A DNA stretch of 64,000 nucleotides, taken from positions 4,099-68,098 of the forward strand of contig JAZQOZ010000147.1 of assembly GCA_045628085.1 (NCBI GenBank), written 5' to 3'. This document shows, one piece after another, positions 15,923 through 25,517 of this stretch (positions are counted from its first letter, which is position 1; every line of letters starts with the position of its first letter). The translations under genes were made by a program, and so were the position numbers. The notes under the pieces are model-generated. The model was given only the letters and a program-made list of their open reading frames with translations, searched no databases and was not told the origin of the DNA. This DNA comes from Firm-04 sp045628085. GTDB lineage: Bacteria > Bacillota > Clostridia > Oscillospirales > Ruminococcaceae.

Positions 15923-17035
15923 TCACTTTTTACAGGACAGGATCACATCGCAGATACGCTGTACATCCGACGGTGCCAGTTCCTCATAAAGCGGCAGAGT
16001 CAGGACGCGCAGACTGATCCGGAGTGCGATCGGCGTTTCATTTGCATCGAATGCGCCGTGGAAACAGTCAAAAGTATTCGTCAGCGGATAGAAGTATTTA
16101 CGTGCGCCGATGCCGTTCTGATCGAGCTTTTCCATAACATCATCACGGCTTGCACCAAATACGGTTTCATCAAAGACCGCAGGGAAATAAGCGTAATTGG
16201 ATTCGACATCTTCCTGAATCGGGCTCAGCTGAATACCTGCTACGCCTTCCAGATTCGCTCTGTAAACCTCGACAGCTTTCTTTCTGCGTTCGATCGCGGT
16301 ATCAAGATGCCGCAGATTACAGATACCCATAGCTGCCTGAAATTCATTCATTTTGGCATTTCCGCCGACATAAGGCACATATTCAGGACCTTCAATGCCA
16401 AAGTTTTTCAGATCATTCAAACGCTGAACAAGCGCATCGTCATGGAAACAGACAGAGCCGCCCTCGATCGTATTGAATACCTTCGTTGCGTGGAAGCTGA
16501 ACATTGCGGCATCACCGTAGCAGGCGGAGCTTTTTCCCTTATAGCGGACTCCGAACGCGTGTGCGGCATCATATACGACTTTCAGACCGTATTTATCAGC
16601 AATGCGGCTGATCTCCTCAACATCGCACATATTGCCGTAAACATGGACCGGAACGATTGCACAAGTCTTTTCCGTGATCAGCGCCTCGATCTTTGCTGTA
16701 TCAATCGTAAAGGTCAGCGGATCAATGTCACAGAAAACAGGTTTCAGGCGGTTTCTTACAATCGCGTGCGTTGTAGAAGCAAAGGTAAAGGGCGTAGTGA
16801 TCACCTCGCCGCCTTCCGGCAAATCAAGCGCAGAAAGGATATGCTCCAGTGCGAGATGTCCGTTCGTATACAGTACAACGTGCGGCACATCGAGAAGCTG
16901 CTCCAGATCAGCCTGAAGTTTCTGATGCTTGACACCCATATTGGTCAGCCAATGGCTGTCCCAAAGCTCTTTGATTTCCTCACAATACTCCTGATAATCA
17001 GGCATAGAAGAACGGGTAACTAATATTCTCTCCAT
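15923..17035 (-). CDS. DegT/DnrJ/EryC1 sugar aminotransferase
   Basis: 370 residues. PLP-dependent sugar aminotransferase. The Schiff-base lysine is in MFSFHATKVFN, with YDAAHAFGV the PLP-binding Asp region, and GNAKMNEFQAAMG downstream. The FHATK form resembles VioA/DesI-type enzymes acting on dTDP-4-keto-6-deoxyglucose, which fits the neighbouring rmlAB. The likely product is a dTDP-4-amino-4,6-dideoxyhexose. ATG 17035 has AGGTGG 6 nt upstream; the longer GTG start at 17044 would overlap that site. Confidence 0.88.
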   Translation of the reverse strand: MERILVTRSSMPDYQEYCEEIKELWDSHWLTNMGVKHQKLQADLEQLLDVPHVVLYTNGHLALEHILSALDLPEGGEVITTPFTFASTTHAIVRNRLKPVFCDIDPLTFTIDTAKIEALITEKTCAIVPVHVYGNMCDVEEISRIADKYGLKVVYDAAHAFGVRYKGKSSACYGDAAMFSFHATKVFNTIEGGSVCFHDDALVQRLNDLKNFGIEGPEYVPYVGGNAKMNEFQAAMGICNLRHLDTAIERRKKAVEVYRANLEGVAGIQLSPIQEDVESNYAYFPAVFDETVFGASRDDVMEKLDQNGIGARKYFYPLTNTFDCFHGAFDANETPIALRISLRVLTLPLYEELAPSDVQRICDVILSCKK

Positions 17036-17166
17036 GACAACCACCTACATTTACATAATGTTTTATGCGGTTGATTCCGCAAATTTGCAACTTGCCTGTA
17101 CAGCCTGCTGTCCGACCGAACGCTGTATTCCCGATCATGTCCGTATCCTGCTACGGCAGAAAGGCT

Positions 17167-18633
17167 TTATTCAGCCGCCGCAGCCTTACTGTGCTTGAAT
17201 TTTTTCAGCATTGCTTTACCGGTATCAAGCAGATAGGTAAAGCTGTCGATTTTCAGAATCTTTGAAAGTCCGAAATAGATCACGATACCGGCAGTAAACT
17301 GAACCAGCAGCAGCGGAAGATCGCTCATGCCGGTCAGGCTGATAAGGCACACGCAGATTCCCATAAAAACAGACAGACCGATCTGCGGCAGCATATCTTT
17401 GAACTGCTCAAAAAAGCTGTAATTCAGGAGTTTTTTATTCGGCCATGAATTGATGATCTGGCTGATCACAGATGAAACCAGCAGACTGTATGCCATTGCC
17501 ATAACGCTGATCGGCAGCGTAACTGCAAGCAGCAGAACGCCGACTGCCTTCTTGATGATCTCCAGTTTCAGGAACAGATCGCTGCGTCCCATTGCCTTGA
17601 TCGCGTTGAGATTCGCAGTATGGATCGGCCAGAATGCATAGGAGAAACAGAAGATCCGAAGATACGGTACACAAGGAAGCCATTTTTCTTTCAGAACAAG
17701 CCGTACAAGCGGTTCAGCACAAACGGCAAGTCCGACCATGATCGGCATAATGAGATATGTACTTGTTTTGATCGCACGGCGCGTCATATTCTTTACGGCA
17801 TTCACGCTGTCCTGTGCGCGTGCCATTGTCGGAAGCAAAACGCTGTCGATCGAGGTATTGATATTCGTAACAACAAGATGCGGAACCTTCTGTCCCTGAT
17901 TATAAAACGCCAGATCAGATTTCGTATATGTTTTACCGATCACGAGCTGACTGAGCTGATTGTAGATCGTATCCAGCAAAGAGGAGATCAGCAGTTTCCA
18001 GCCGAAAGAAAACAGCGTTTTCAGGCGCTCAAAGGAAAACATCTTTTTCGGACGCCATTTGACCGTAACCCATAGAAGCAATGTGTCAACTGCTGCATTA
18101 AAGAGCATCTGTGCCACAAGCGCCCACACACCGAAGCCCATATATGCCATTGCGATACCGATAATTGCTGCACCGATCGTACCGCCGAGTGTCGCAAAGA
18201 AGAAACGCTTGAACAGCATATGACGTGTTACATAAGCCTGCTGCACATTTTTTACACCGGAAATCAATATCATGATACTGACAACACGAATAACCGGCGT
18301 CAGCTCCGGACTGTTGTAAAATGCAGCAATCAGCGGCGCGATCAGGAACATCAAAAGGTACAGCACAGTGCAGATCGTCATGTTAAAATAGAACACGCTC
18401 GAAAAATCCAGATCATCTGCATCTTTTTTCTGGATCAGCGCATTGCCCATACCACTGTCCACAAATACCTGCATGATCGTTGTAAAGACCGTTACGAGTG
18501 CGATTGTTCCGAACAGATCCGGATCCAGCTTTCGTGCAAGTACAAGCTGCACAATAAACGTAACACCCTGCGCACCGCAGCGTTCCGCGAACCGCCAGAG
18601 GAAATTAACAGACACATCCTTTTTGCTTACCAC
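17167..18633 (-). CDS. Wzx-type oligosaccharide flippase
   Basis: 488 residues, polysaccharide biosynthesis (MOP/Wzx) family, with some 12-14 hydrophobic segments. It flips the lipid-linked repeat unit across the membrane. The N-terminal NFLWRFAERCGAQGVTF and LARKLDPDLFGTIALVTVF are typical of this family. GTG start, GGAGG about 13 nt upstream. Separated from the aminotransferase by a 131-bp gap with no evident promoter. Confidence 0.9.
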   Translation of the reverse strand: MVSKKDVSVNFLWRFAERCGAQGVTFIVQLVLARKLDPDLFGTIALVTVFTTIMQVFVDSGMGNALIQKKDADDLDFSSVFYFNMTICTVLYLLMFLIAPLIAAFYNSPELTPVIRVVSIMILISGVKNVQQAYVTRHMLFKRFFFATLGGTIGAAIIGIAMAYMGFGVWALVAQMLFNAAVDTLLLWVTVKWRPKKMFSFERLKTLFSFGWKLLISSLLDTIYNQLSQLVIGKTYTKSDLAFYNQGQKVPHLVVTNINTSIDSVLLPTMARAQDSVNAVKNMTRRAIKTSTYLIMPIMVGLAVCAEPLVRLVLKEKWLPCVPYLRIFCFSYAFWPIHTANLNAIKAMGRSDLFLKLEIIKKAVGVLLLAVTLPISVMAMAYSLLVSSVISQIINSWPNKKLLNYSFFEQFKDMLPQIGLSVFMGICVCLISLTGMSDLPLLLVQFTAGIVIYFGLSKILKIDSFTYLLDTGKAMLKKFKHSKAAAAE

Positions 18634-18687
18634 TTGACGTTTTCAACCTCCATCACTTATCTGATATCTTTTCGACGAAAACGGTCA

Positions 18688-19656
18688 TCATTCTGACCGT
18701 TTCAACAGTTTATTCACCATGTAATATAATTTCGGTGATGCACAATGCAGCCTGTCGGATATCCGGTAGATCAATCCTCTGCTGCGGTATCTCTCATAAA
18801 GCTGCGGATCCTTGCGGATCGCCTGAAAATCGTGGCTCAGCAGGGCATCCGTATAGCGGTGACGCAGAATGCGCTGATTGATGAGCTTCTCATATTTGCC
18901 GCCTGTGGTGCGGTTCATATTCTCAAGACCTTTTATCATCTGCTCATTCGTGCGCCTGCGCTGCTCATCACCCTGCATTCGCTGTGTCCACGAACCGGCT
19001 GCATGATAGCGGTACGTACACATCGAATCGGCGAGCATATGGATCTTGCCGTTCATCGCAGCATGAACGGCAAACGGATAGTCACCGATCGGGAATCCCC
19101 AGTCCGGAAGCGTATCAACGCATTCCTTTCTGACGAAATCAGATACAAAGAGAAAGATTCTGCCGTTCTTTTCAAGGATCATTTCTTCAAGTGAAATATC
19201 CTTGTCATGATCGACAACGCCCTGCGATCCGATCTTGCCGGAAAGCTGATCGAGCCATTTTGACGAACAGCAGCAGAGCGAATAATCCGGATGCGATTCC
19301 ATGAAATCATACTGCTTCTGGAGTTTCAGCGGATCCGTCCAGTAATCGTCGCCCTCACAGAACGCGAAATATTTTCCGCGTCCGTATTCCCGACAGACAC
19401 CCCAGAAAAACTGCTTATTCTTCTGATACTGATTTTCCGTCCGCAGGATCGGGCGGATCAGATCAGGATATTTTTCTGCATATTCACGAATGATATCCGC
19501 AGTACCATCCGGAGAAGCATCATCATGAACAACGATCTCAAAACGAAAATTCGTTTTCTGTGAAACCAGTCCGTCCAGCATATCACGCACATAATTTTCC
19601 TGATTATATGTTGCGCAAATCACGCTGACTGCAATATTCTCATTCTGAGTATCCAT
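18688..19656 (-). CDS. Family 2 glycosyltransferase
   Basis: 322 residues. GT-A fold, inverting. N-terminal VSVICATYNQE, VVHDDASPDGTADI near 47-60 and FCEGDDYWTDP near 100 (the DxD-like metal site). No clear membrane segment. ATG 19656 is preferred: AGAAGG is 9 nt upstream but abuts the ATG at 19665. Probably the only dedicated non-priming glycosyltransferase here, which implies a short repeat unit, or transferases elsewhere. Confidence 0.9.
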   Translation of the reverse strand: MDTQNENIAVSVICATYNQENYVRDMLDGLVSQKTNFRFEIVVHDDASPDGTADIIREYAEKYPDLIRPILRTENQYQKNKQFFWGVCREYGRGKYFAFCEGDDYWTDPLKLQKQYDFMESHPDYSLCCCSSKWLDQLSGKIGSQGVVDHDKDISLEEMILEKNGRIFLFVSDFVRKECVDTLPDWGFPIGDYPFAVHAAMNGKIHMLADSMCTYRYHAAGSWTQRMQGDEQRRRTNEQMIKGLENMNRTTGGKYEKLINQRILRHRYTDALLSHDFQAIRKDPQLYERYRSRGLIYRISDRLHCASPKLYYMVNKLLKRSE

Positions 19657-19674
19657 TCTCATCATCCTTCTCTG

Positions 19675-20895
19675 TTAAAATATACCGAATTGATACGGAT
19701 ATGTCTGGCTTGCATTTCTGTAAATATAGATATATCCCCAGTAAAGCAGGGCGAAAGCGATCACCGTAATCGTCACCAATATCCGCTTGTCGCGTTTCGG
19801 GCTTGCGCTGACCATCAAAGACAGCGTCAGCAGATTCAGCAAAGAGAAGCTGCCGGCGATTCGCTTTCCATAAGCCATCTGCGAACTGAGCTGCTGAAAT
19901 GCCAGATCAGTGATCGTACACATCAGCCAGAAAGTCGCACGCGGATTTTTCGCACGCATATCCTTCCAGAGCAGCAGCACGCCGCACAGTTCGATCAGGA
20001 GCATACCCGTCACGATGATTCCGGCAGAAGCCTCTCGGCTGTCCAGATAATAAGAATACTTATCATTCAGATAGCCCATGCTGATGAGGATCGACATTGC
20101 CGTTGTAAAGAGCATTTCTCCGACAAAAATACAGCCGCAAAGAACGATCTTCTTTGTAAAGGAAGCGTCCTGCATCGTCAGGCGCTCGATCGTTCCGGTC
20201 TTATCAGCAGCAGCGAGCCGCTGAATCAACTTCGACAGGCTCTTGTTTTTCACTCGGCGCTTTTTTTTCGGCTGCCAGTCATACAGAATAATATAGTAGC
20301 CCATCGGCAGGATCATCAAAATCGCTGAGGTATGGATCAGCATTGCGATCAGAACCGCAATCGAATAGCGGACATACCTTCGCTGCTCGATATCCGCAAA
20401 AAATGCGAACAGAATCGACATTGCGATATACTGCCGCATGATATTCATGGAATGCGAGAAAAACAGCAGACAGAAAAACAGCGGCACAAATTCAAACCGG
20501 ATATACTTCCGTTCTCGTACCGCTCCGATATAAACACAGGTCACTATGATCGTATGCGCCAAGAACAGGAAAACCCGATATTCTCCCGTGATCTTGGCAA
20601 CCAGCCCGATCATCAGTGCAAACAGGATTTCCTTGTTGCCGTCGGCCAGATAATACCTCAAATACTCAGAAAGTGTGCCAAAATGTGTCGCACCTCTCCA
20701 ATACACCAGAAAATTATAATAGTTCTTTACATCAATGCCGATGCTGTAATCACGCAGACCTGCAAGCAGTATAAGCAGTATTATGCTGAGAAAGGAAAAT
20801 ACGTAAAAACCGGCTTTTCCATGTTTTCCGGAGCATTTATCTGCGAGAAACGCAAAAAGAAAAGACGCTGAAAAGGTTGCCAAATATATGAGCAT
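19675..20895 (-). CDS. EpsG-like polysaccharide polymerase
   Basis: 406 residues with about ten hydrophobic segments. EpsG/Wzy-type proteins polymerise repeat units at the outer face of the membrane. The motif LAGLRDYSIGIDVKNYYNF near 45-65 and SHSMNIMRQYIAMSI near 148-162 are the usual EpsG signature. A basic cytoplasmic loop (PKKKRRVKNK) lies in the middle. It sits between the GT2 and acetyltransferase genes. Start supported by AAGGAAG. Confidence 0.86.
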   Translation of the reverse strand: MLIYLATFSASFLFAFLADKCSGKHGKAGFYVFSFLSIILLILLAGLRDYSIGIDVKNYYNFLVYWRGATHFGTLSEYLRYYLADGNKEILFALMIGLVAKITGEYRVFLFLAHTIIVTCVYIGAVRERKYIRFEFVPLFFCLLFFSHSMNIMRQYIAMSILFAFFADIEQRRYVRYSIAVLIAMLIHTSAILMILPMGYYIILYDWQPKKKRRVKNKSLSKLIQRLAAADKTGTIERLTMQDASFTKKIVLCGCIFVGEMLFTTAMSILISMGYLNDKYSYYLDSREASAGIIVTGMLLIELCGVLLLWKDMRAKNPRATFWLMCTITDLAFQQLSSQMAYGKRIAGSFSLLNLLTLSLMVSASPKRDKRILVTITVIAFALLYWGYIYIYRNASQTYPYQFGIF

Positions 20896-20941
20896 GAATG
20901 ATCTTCCTTGCTTTCTGGCTCACATAAACAGAGCCTTACTT

Positions 20942-21493
20942 TCACTTCTTTCCGCTGTCAGTTTTACTTTTCCTGTTTCGGAATGCTGACCACAATTCTT
21001 CATTGTTTTTCGGTTTGAATGCATCAGCATCCGGATAACGCTTGGACAGGAAATCATCAATACTGCAAATATACCTTGCCGGAACACCTGCATAAACGCC
21101 CTCTGCAATATCATGATTGACAAGCGAACAAGCGCCGATGATCACATTCGGTCCGACAGACACATTCGGCAAAATCGTCGTATTTGCACCGACAAAGACG
21201 TTGTCTTTCAGTTCGATGCATCCCTTGAATTCCGGATACGGCGGCTGCGGTGCATACTTTGTATTCAGCATTTTATGGATTACATCATGCGTAACAAGTG
21301 TGACATTCGATGCGATCCGGACATTATTTCCGAAAGAGATCAGCTTCGGACAAAGCGGTACTTTCCGGAACATCAGCAGACAATCATCGCCCATGTTCGC
21401 AAAGACATGATGTTTTTTACAATATGCCGCACGTTTTCCAGCCGTCCGAATCAGACAGAGTGCCAGCGTATGCCGTATCCGTGACCAATCCAT
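20942..21493 (-). CDS. Hexapeptide-repeat acyltransferase
   Basis: 183 residues. Left-handed beta-helix transferase. The repeats are seen from about 65 on (IELKDNVFVGANTTILPNVSVG, with VIIGACSLVNHDI), ending in the VYAGVPARYI cap typical of NodL/LacA/CysE-type O- or N-acetyltransferases. The catalytic histidine is likely in VTHDVIHK. Probably acetylates a sugar (for example the amino sugar) of the exopolysaccharide. Start has AGGAACAGGGA upstream. Confidence 0.85.
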   Translation of the reverse strand: MDWSRIRHTLALCLIRTAGKRAAYCKKHHVFANMGDDCLLMFRKVPLCPKLISFGNNVRIASNVTLVTHDVIHKMLNTKYAPQPPYPEFKGCIELKDNVFVGANTTILPNVSVGPNVIIGACSLVNHDIAEGVYAGVPARYICSIDDFLSKRYPDADAFKPKNNEELWSAFRNRKSKTDSGKK

Positions 21494-21512
21494 TGATCCC
21501 TGTTCCTTTCAA

Positions 21513-22790
21513 TTATTCAAAGCAGCTCCGGATGATCTCGATAATGATATCCTGCTGCTCCGCTGTCATTTTGTTATCACTCGGCAGGCAAAGACCGCGC
21601 TCGAAAATATCCGCACCGACATCTGTTGCCGCACCTTTATCAATATATGCATTGGACTGTCCTCTGCCGTTGCCTTCTGCCGTAACAAAGCCGTTCATGC
21701 GATAGATCGGCTGCATATGCATCGGTTTCCAGATCGGTCTGCCCTCTGCATTGTACTGCATCAGCTTTTCAAGGATCTCGGTCGGGCAGGACTTGCCCTT
21801 CTCATGGATATAAAGCGGCTGATTTTCACCGCGTACCTGTCTGCACATCGCTTCACGGTCGATCAGCAGGCAGGAAAGCCAGTAATTCGGAACAGAAGTT
21901 TCCGCATCAAACGGATTCATTGTAACAGGCAGTCCCTTGAAGCCTTCACGATAGCGCTCATAGATCGCTTTTTTCTGTGCGATATGCTCATCCAGATAGG
22001 GCATCTGACCGCGCACAACACCTGCAATGATATTGCTCATGCGGTAATTGTAGCCGATCTCCTCATGCTGATACCACGGTGCTGCCTCACGCGACTGCGT
22101 AGACCATTTGCGGATCTTGTCCGCATCGTCCTTGGAATCAGTCAGGAACATACCGCCGGATGAACCGGTGATGATCTTGTTGCCGTTGAAGCTGATCGCA
22201 CCATAATCGCCGAATCCGCCGGTCTGCTTGCCCTTATAGGTCGCGCCGAAAGATTCTGCTGCATCCTCAACGATCAAAGCGCCGTGCCGATCGCAGATCT
22301 TCCGCAGCTCGTCGATCTTGCCCGGTGTGCCGTAGAGATGTGCGACCACAACCAGACGAACATCCGGATAGATCTCAAATGCTTTTTCCAACGCTTTCGG
22401 ACACATATTCCATGTATCACGCTCTGTATCAATGAATACCGCTTCTCCGTCCTCGTAGGCGATCGGATTGACGGTCGCATCAAAGGTCATATCCGAAGCA
22501 AAGACTTTATGTCCCTGCAAGGTACCCTGATTCGGCTTCGCCTGCCCATACAGACGTTCACCGGCGAGTTTCACAGCAAGATGCAGCGCAGCCGTGCCGC
22601 AGGAAAGAGCAACTGCGTATTTCACGCCTGCATATTCCGCGACCATGCGCTCGACCTCATTGATATTCTCACCGGCTGTTGTGATCCAATTCTTTATAAA
22701 AGCGTCATTGACCCATTTCTGTTCGTCCCCATGCATGGTGGGCGAAGATAACCATACCTTACTTTCAAACGGCTTGATCATTCGTTCCAT
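21513..22790 (-). CDS. DegT/DnrJ/EryC1 aminotransferase (PglE/EpsN-like)
   Basis: 425 residues, first gene of the operon. PLP aminotransferase with VEDAAESFGATYKGK (PLP Asp region) and ISFNGNKIITGSSGG, whose lysine forms the Schiff base. The FNGNKIIT form matches UDP-4-keto-6-deoxy-GlcNAc transaminases (PglE, EpsN) making bacillosamine-type sugars, whereas the operon's other DegT enzyme is of dTDP-sugar type. If so, two amino sugars may be made. No matching UDP-GlcNAc 4,6-dehydratase is in the window. AGCAGGTGA supports the start. Confidence 0.88.
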   Translation of the reverse strand: MERMIKPFESKVWLSSPTMHGDEQKWVNDAFIKNWITTAGENINEVERMVAEYAGVKYAVALSCGTAALHLAVKLAGERLYGQAKPNQGTLQGHKVFASDMTFDATVNPIAYEDGEAVFIDTERDTWNMCPKALEKAFEIYPDVRLVVVAHLYGTPGKIDELRKICDRHGALIVEDAAESFGATYKGKQTGGFGDYGAISFNGNKIITGSSGGMFLTDSKDDADKIRKWSTQSREAAPWYQHEEIGYNYRMSNIIAGVVRGQMPYLDEHIAQKKAIYERYREGFKGLPVTMNPFDAETSVPNYWLSCLLIDREAMCRQVRGENQPLYIHEKGKSCPTEILEKLMQYNAEGRPIWKPMHMQPIYRMNGFVTAEGNGRGQSNAYIDKGAATDVGADIFERGLCLPSDNKMTAEQQDIIIEIIRSCFE

Positions 22791-22886
22791 TCACCTGCTC
22801 TCAAATAATTGATGAAACACAACCGGCCGGAAGCCGAAAGCGTCCCAACACACCAACATTTTCCCACTACATTCTTGGCTGATTAT

Positions 22887-22915
22887 ATTATAGCACGAGT
22901 AATCTCGTTTGTCAA
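22887..22915 (-). promoter_or_regulatory. Promoter of the exopolysaccharide operon
   Basis: Minus-strand TTGACA (22915-22910), 17-bp spacer and TATAAT (22892-22887), about 97 bp upstream of the first gene. The spacer holds an inverted repeat, ACGAG-4 nt-CTCGT (22895-22908), which could be an operator. The 408-bp gap 22791-23198 otherwise holds only this promoter and that of galE. Confidence 0.82.
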
Positions 22916-23109
22916 TACCAAACAAAAAATTCAAGTCTCATTTGTAGAAGAAGACCAATATTCAAATTTACTTTTAGTTATTTTTCCGTATTGATATTAC
23001 ATAACGTCTAGTTTTTGCATATTTGATGGTATCAGCCTGTCGTTTTCCGCGGCGGAGGATCCTGCTGATTTTGCGCGCAGAAGCGGCATATCATCCTATT
23101 TTTATAGTA

Positions 23110-23138
23110 TTGACAAATATAATCCGGCATGATATAAT
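23110..23138 (+). promoter_or_regulatory. Sigma-A promoter for galE
   Basis: TTGACA (23110-23115), 17-bp spacer, TATAAT (23133-23138), about 60 bp before the galE start. Confidence 0.8.
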
Positions 23139-23198
23139 ATGATATCGGATCCAATGTCCGGTTTATGTCATTACTGCATTTTTACTGAGGTGATAAAC

Positions 23199-24224
23199 AT
23201 GGCAGCAATCCTGCTTGCAGGCGGTGCGGGATATATCGGCTCCCATACTGCCGTTGAACTGCTGAATGCCGGCTATGAGGTGATCGCGGCAGATAATTTT
23301 GTCAACAGCACACCCGAAGCGATCAGCATAGTTGAAAGAATTACCGGTAAGCAAGTGAAACTCTATGAAACGGATATCCGCGATACAGAAAAGCTTTCAG
23401 AGATCTTCTCTGAAAACCGGATCGACGCAGTCATTCATTTTGCCGGGCTGAAAGCAGTCGGTGAATCTGTCCAAAAGCCGCTGATGTATTACAGAAACAA
23501 TCTCGATACCACGCTTTCCCTGCTGGAAACGATGCAGAAAGCAGATATCAAAAATATCATCTTTTCCTCCAGCGCAACTGTTTACGGTGAGCAGAATCCT
23601 GTTCCGTATACCGAAGATATGCAGCGCGGTGTCTGCTCAAATCCCTACGGCTGGACAAAGGCGATGAGCGAACAGATCTTTGAGGATGCCGCCAAAGCAG
23701 ATCCGGAACTTTCTGTCGTACTGCTGCGGTACTTCAACCCCATCGGTGCGCATCCGTCCGGAATGATCGGAGAAGATCCCCTCGGTATTCCGAATAACCT
23801 GATGCCGTTCATCACGCAGGTCGCCGTCGGAAAACGTGAATGCCTGACGATCTTCGGAAAAGATTACCCGACAAAAGACGGCACCTGCACACGGGATTAT
23901 ATCCACGTTGTCGATCTTGCAAAAGGTCATGTAAAAGCTGTCGATTATGTGCTGAACCACAAAGGAACGGAGATCTTTAATCTCGGGACAGGTACGCCTT
24001 ACAGCGTAACGGAGATCGTCCGGACCTTTGAACGGGTAAACGGCGTGAGCGTACCCCATGTATACGGCAGCAGACGCGCAGGCGATCTGCCGGAATTCTT
24101 TGCAAATGCAGATAAAGCGAAAAAAACACTCGGCTGGGAAACCGAAAAAACGCTTGAGGATATGTGCAGAGATGCATGGACATGGCAAAAGCAGAATCCG
24201 GACGGATACCGGAAACCGGAATAG
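23199..24224 (+). CDS. galE: UDP-glucose 4-epimerase
   Basis: 341 residues. Interconverts UDP-glucose and UDP-galactose (or the GlcNAc/GalNAc pair). LAGGAGYIGSHTAVELL is the NAD loop, SSSATVYGE holds the catalytic Ser region, NPYGWTKAMSEQI the Tyr-x3-Lys, and LRYFNPIGAHPSG is typical of GalE. ATG 23199 has GAGGTG upstream; the in-frame ATG at 23139 overlaps the promoter. It is divergent from the exopolysaccharide operon and may supply its UDP-hexose. Confidence 0.95.
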   Translation: MAAILLAGGAGYIGSHTAVELLNAGYEVIAADNFVNSTPEAISIVERITGKQVKLYETDIRDTEKLSEIFSENRIDAVIHFAGLKAVGESVQKPLMYYRNNLDTTLSLLETMQKADIKNIIFSSSATVYGEQNPVPYTEDMQRGVCSNPYGWTKAMSEQIFEDAAKADPELSVVLLRYFNPIGAHPSGMIGEDPLGIPNNLMPFITQVAVGKRECLTIFGKDYPTKDGTCTRDYIHVVDLAKGHVKAVDYVLNHKGTEIFNLGTGTPYSVTEIVRTFERVNGVSVPHVYGSRRAGDLPEFFANADKAKKTLGWETEKTLEDMCRDAWTWQKQNPDGYRKPE

Positions 24225-24232
24225 AATTTCAA

Positions 24233-24270
24233 GAAAAGGTCAGCGACCGTTGTGCCGGCTGACTTTTTTG
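24233..24270 (+). terminator. Probable terminator after galE
   Basis: GGTCAGC pairs with GCTGACT across a short loop and is followed by a run of T. It lies just before the nucleotidyltransferase gene and may only attenuate. Confidence 0.6.
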
Positions 24271-24290
24271 ATTGCAGAGGAGAAATATGT

Positions 24291-25394
24291 GTGGATATCA
24301 CGGCTTATCGAAAAAATGCGGCAGATATGATCGCTCTGGTCCGCTGTGCTGTCAATGAAGAAAAACCGGATGCCAAACTGATCGAACAGCTTGATCTGCC
24401 GGCGCTGTTTGAGATCTGTCAGGCCCACATTCTGACCGCGTGTACCGCCTATGCATTGGAATCTGCCGGTATTCATGATGCAGCATTCACAGAAGAAAAA
24501 AACAAAGCGATCCGTAAAAATCTCATTCTGGATTCGGAACGCGCCAAGATCCTGAACCGGCTGGAGCAGGAAAAGATCTGGTATATGCCGCTGAAAGGCG
24601 CTGTCATGAAAGACTGGTATCCGCGGCTTGGAATGCGGCAGATGTCGGATAATGATATTCTCTTTGACAGTTCCGCACGGAAGCGTGTCCGTGCAGTCAT
24701 GGAAGAACTCGGCTTTTCCTGTGACGAATTCGGAAAGGGCAAAGATGACAGCTATAAAAAGCTGCCTGTCAGCAACTTTGAAATGCATAATTCCCTGTTT
24801 TCCGCTGTCCATCCGGACAAATTGCAGACATACTATGAAGATGTCACGCCGCTGATGCAGCCGATCGAGGGAACTTCATACGGCAGATGCTTTGGGAATG
24901 AAGACTTCTATCTATATGTACTCGCGCATACATATAAACATTATGTTTACGGCGGAACCGGTGTCCGTTCTTTGCTTGATATTGAGATCATTTTGCGGAA
25001 AATCGGCAGCAATCTTGATCGTACATATCTGGAACGTGAACTGGATAAGCTCGGTCTGACGGAATTTGAGGAGCAGAACCGTCTGCTTGCCGCAAAGCTG
25101 TTCCGCGACGGCACAGAGCTGTCAGACTCCGAAAAAGAGAAACTCGATTATTATGTGACCTCCGGCGTATACGGCAGCAGCATACATTTGCAGGAGAACC
25201 GCATCCAACAGCAGAACGGCTCCCGTTTGCGTTACATCTTTCACCGTATTTTTCCGCCGATGGATCAGGTCAAGGTCACAGATCCGTTTTTCTACCGGCA
25301 TAAGCTGCTCATGCCGATCCTTTGGATATGGCGGCCGATTCGCAGCTGGAAACTTGTATTTGCGGAATTGAAGCAACTGTTGAAGAAAAAATAG
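24291..25394 (+). CDS. Nucleotidyltransferase-like protein
   Basis: 367 residues from GTG 24291, chosen because AGAGGAG lies 8 nt upstream; an earlier in-frame GTG (24252) falls within the galE terminator stem. The sequence MPLKGAVMKDWYP followed by RQMSDNDILF (about 100-125) matches the KG and DxD pattern of the uncharacterised nucleotidyltransferase family seen beside polysaccharide genes. A helical C-terminal half follows, with a basic tail. The substrate is unknown; no signal peptide. Confidence 0.72.
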   Translation: MDITAYRKNAADMIALVRCAVNEEKPDAKLIEQLDLPALFEICQAHILTACTAYALESAGIHDAAFTEEKNKAIRKNLILDSERAKILNRLEQEKIWYMPLKGAVMKDWYPRLGMRQMSDNDILFDSSARKRVRAVMEELGFSCDEFGKGKDDSYKKLPVSNFEMHNSLFSAVHPDKLQTYYEDVTPLMQPIEGTSYGRCFGNEDFYLYVLAHTYKHYVYGGTGVRSLLDIEIILRKIGSNLDRTYLERELDKLGLTEFEEQNRLLAAKLFRDGTELSDSEKEKLDYYVTSGVYGSSIHLQENRIQQQNGSRLRYIFHRIFPPMDQVKVTDPFFYRHKLLMPILWIWRPIRSWKLVFAELKQLLKKK

Positions 25395-25478
25395 ATTGAT
25401 TGCGCTTCACACAAAAGATCCGCAGAGCATCCCTGCAAAGCAGAATTTGTCAAATGTGCGGATATCAACTGATATAAA

Positions 25479-25513
25479 AATACCGGCAGCAACGCAATGT
25501 TACTGCCGGTATT
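25479..25513. terminator. Bidirectional terminator
   Basis: An 11-bp stem (AATACCGGCAG, 25479-25489, with 25503-25513) between the nucleotidyltransferase gene and the convergent TRAP pair. T-rich sequence lies on both sides. Confidence 0.7.
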
Positions 25514-25517
25514 ACTA

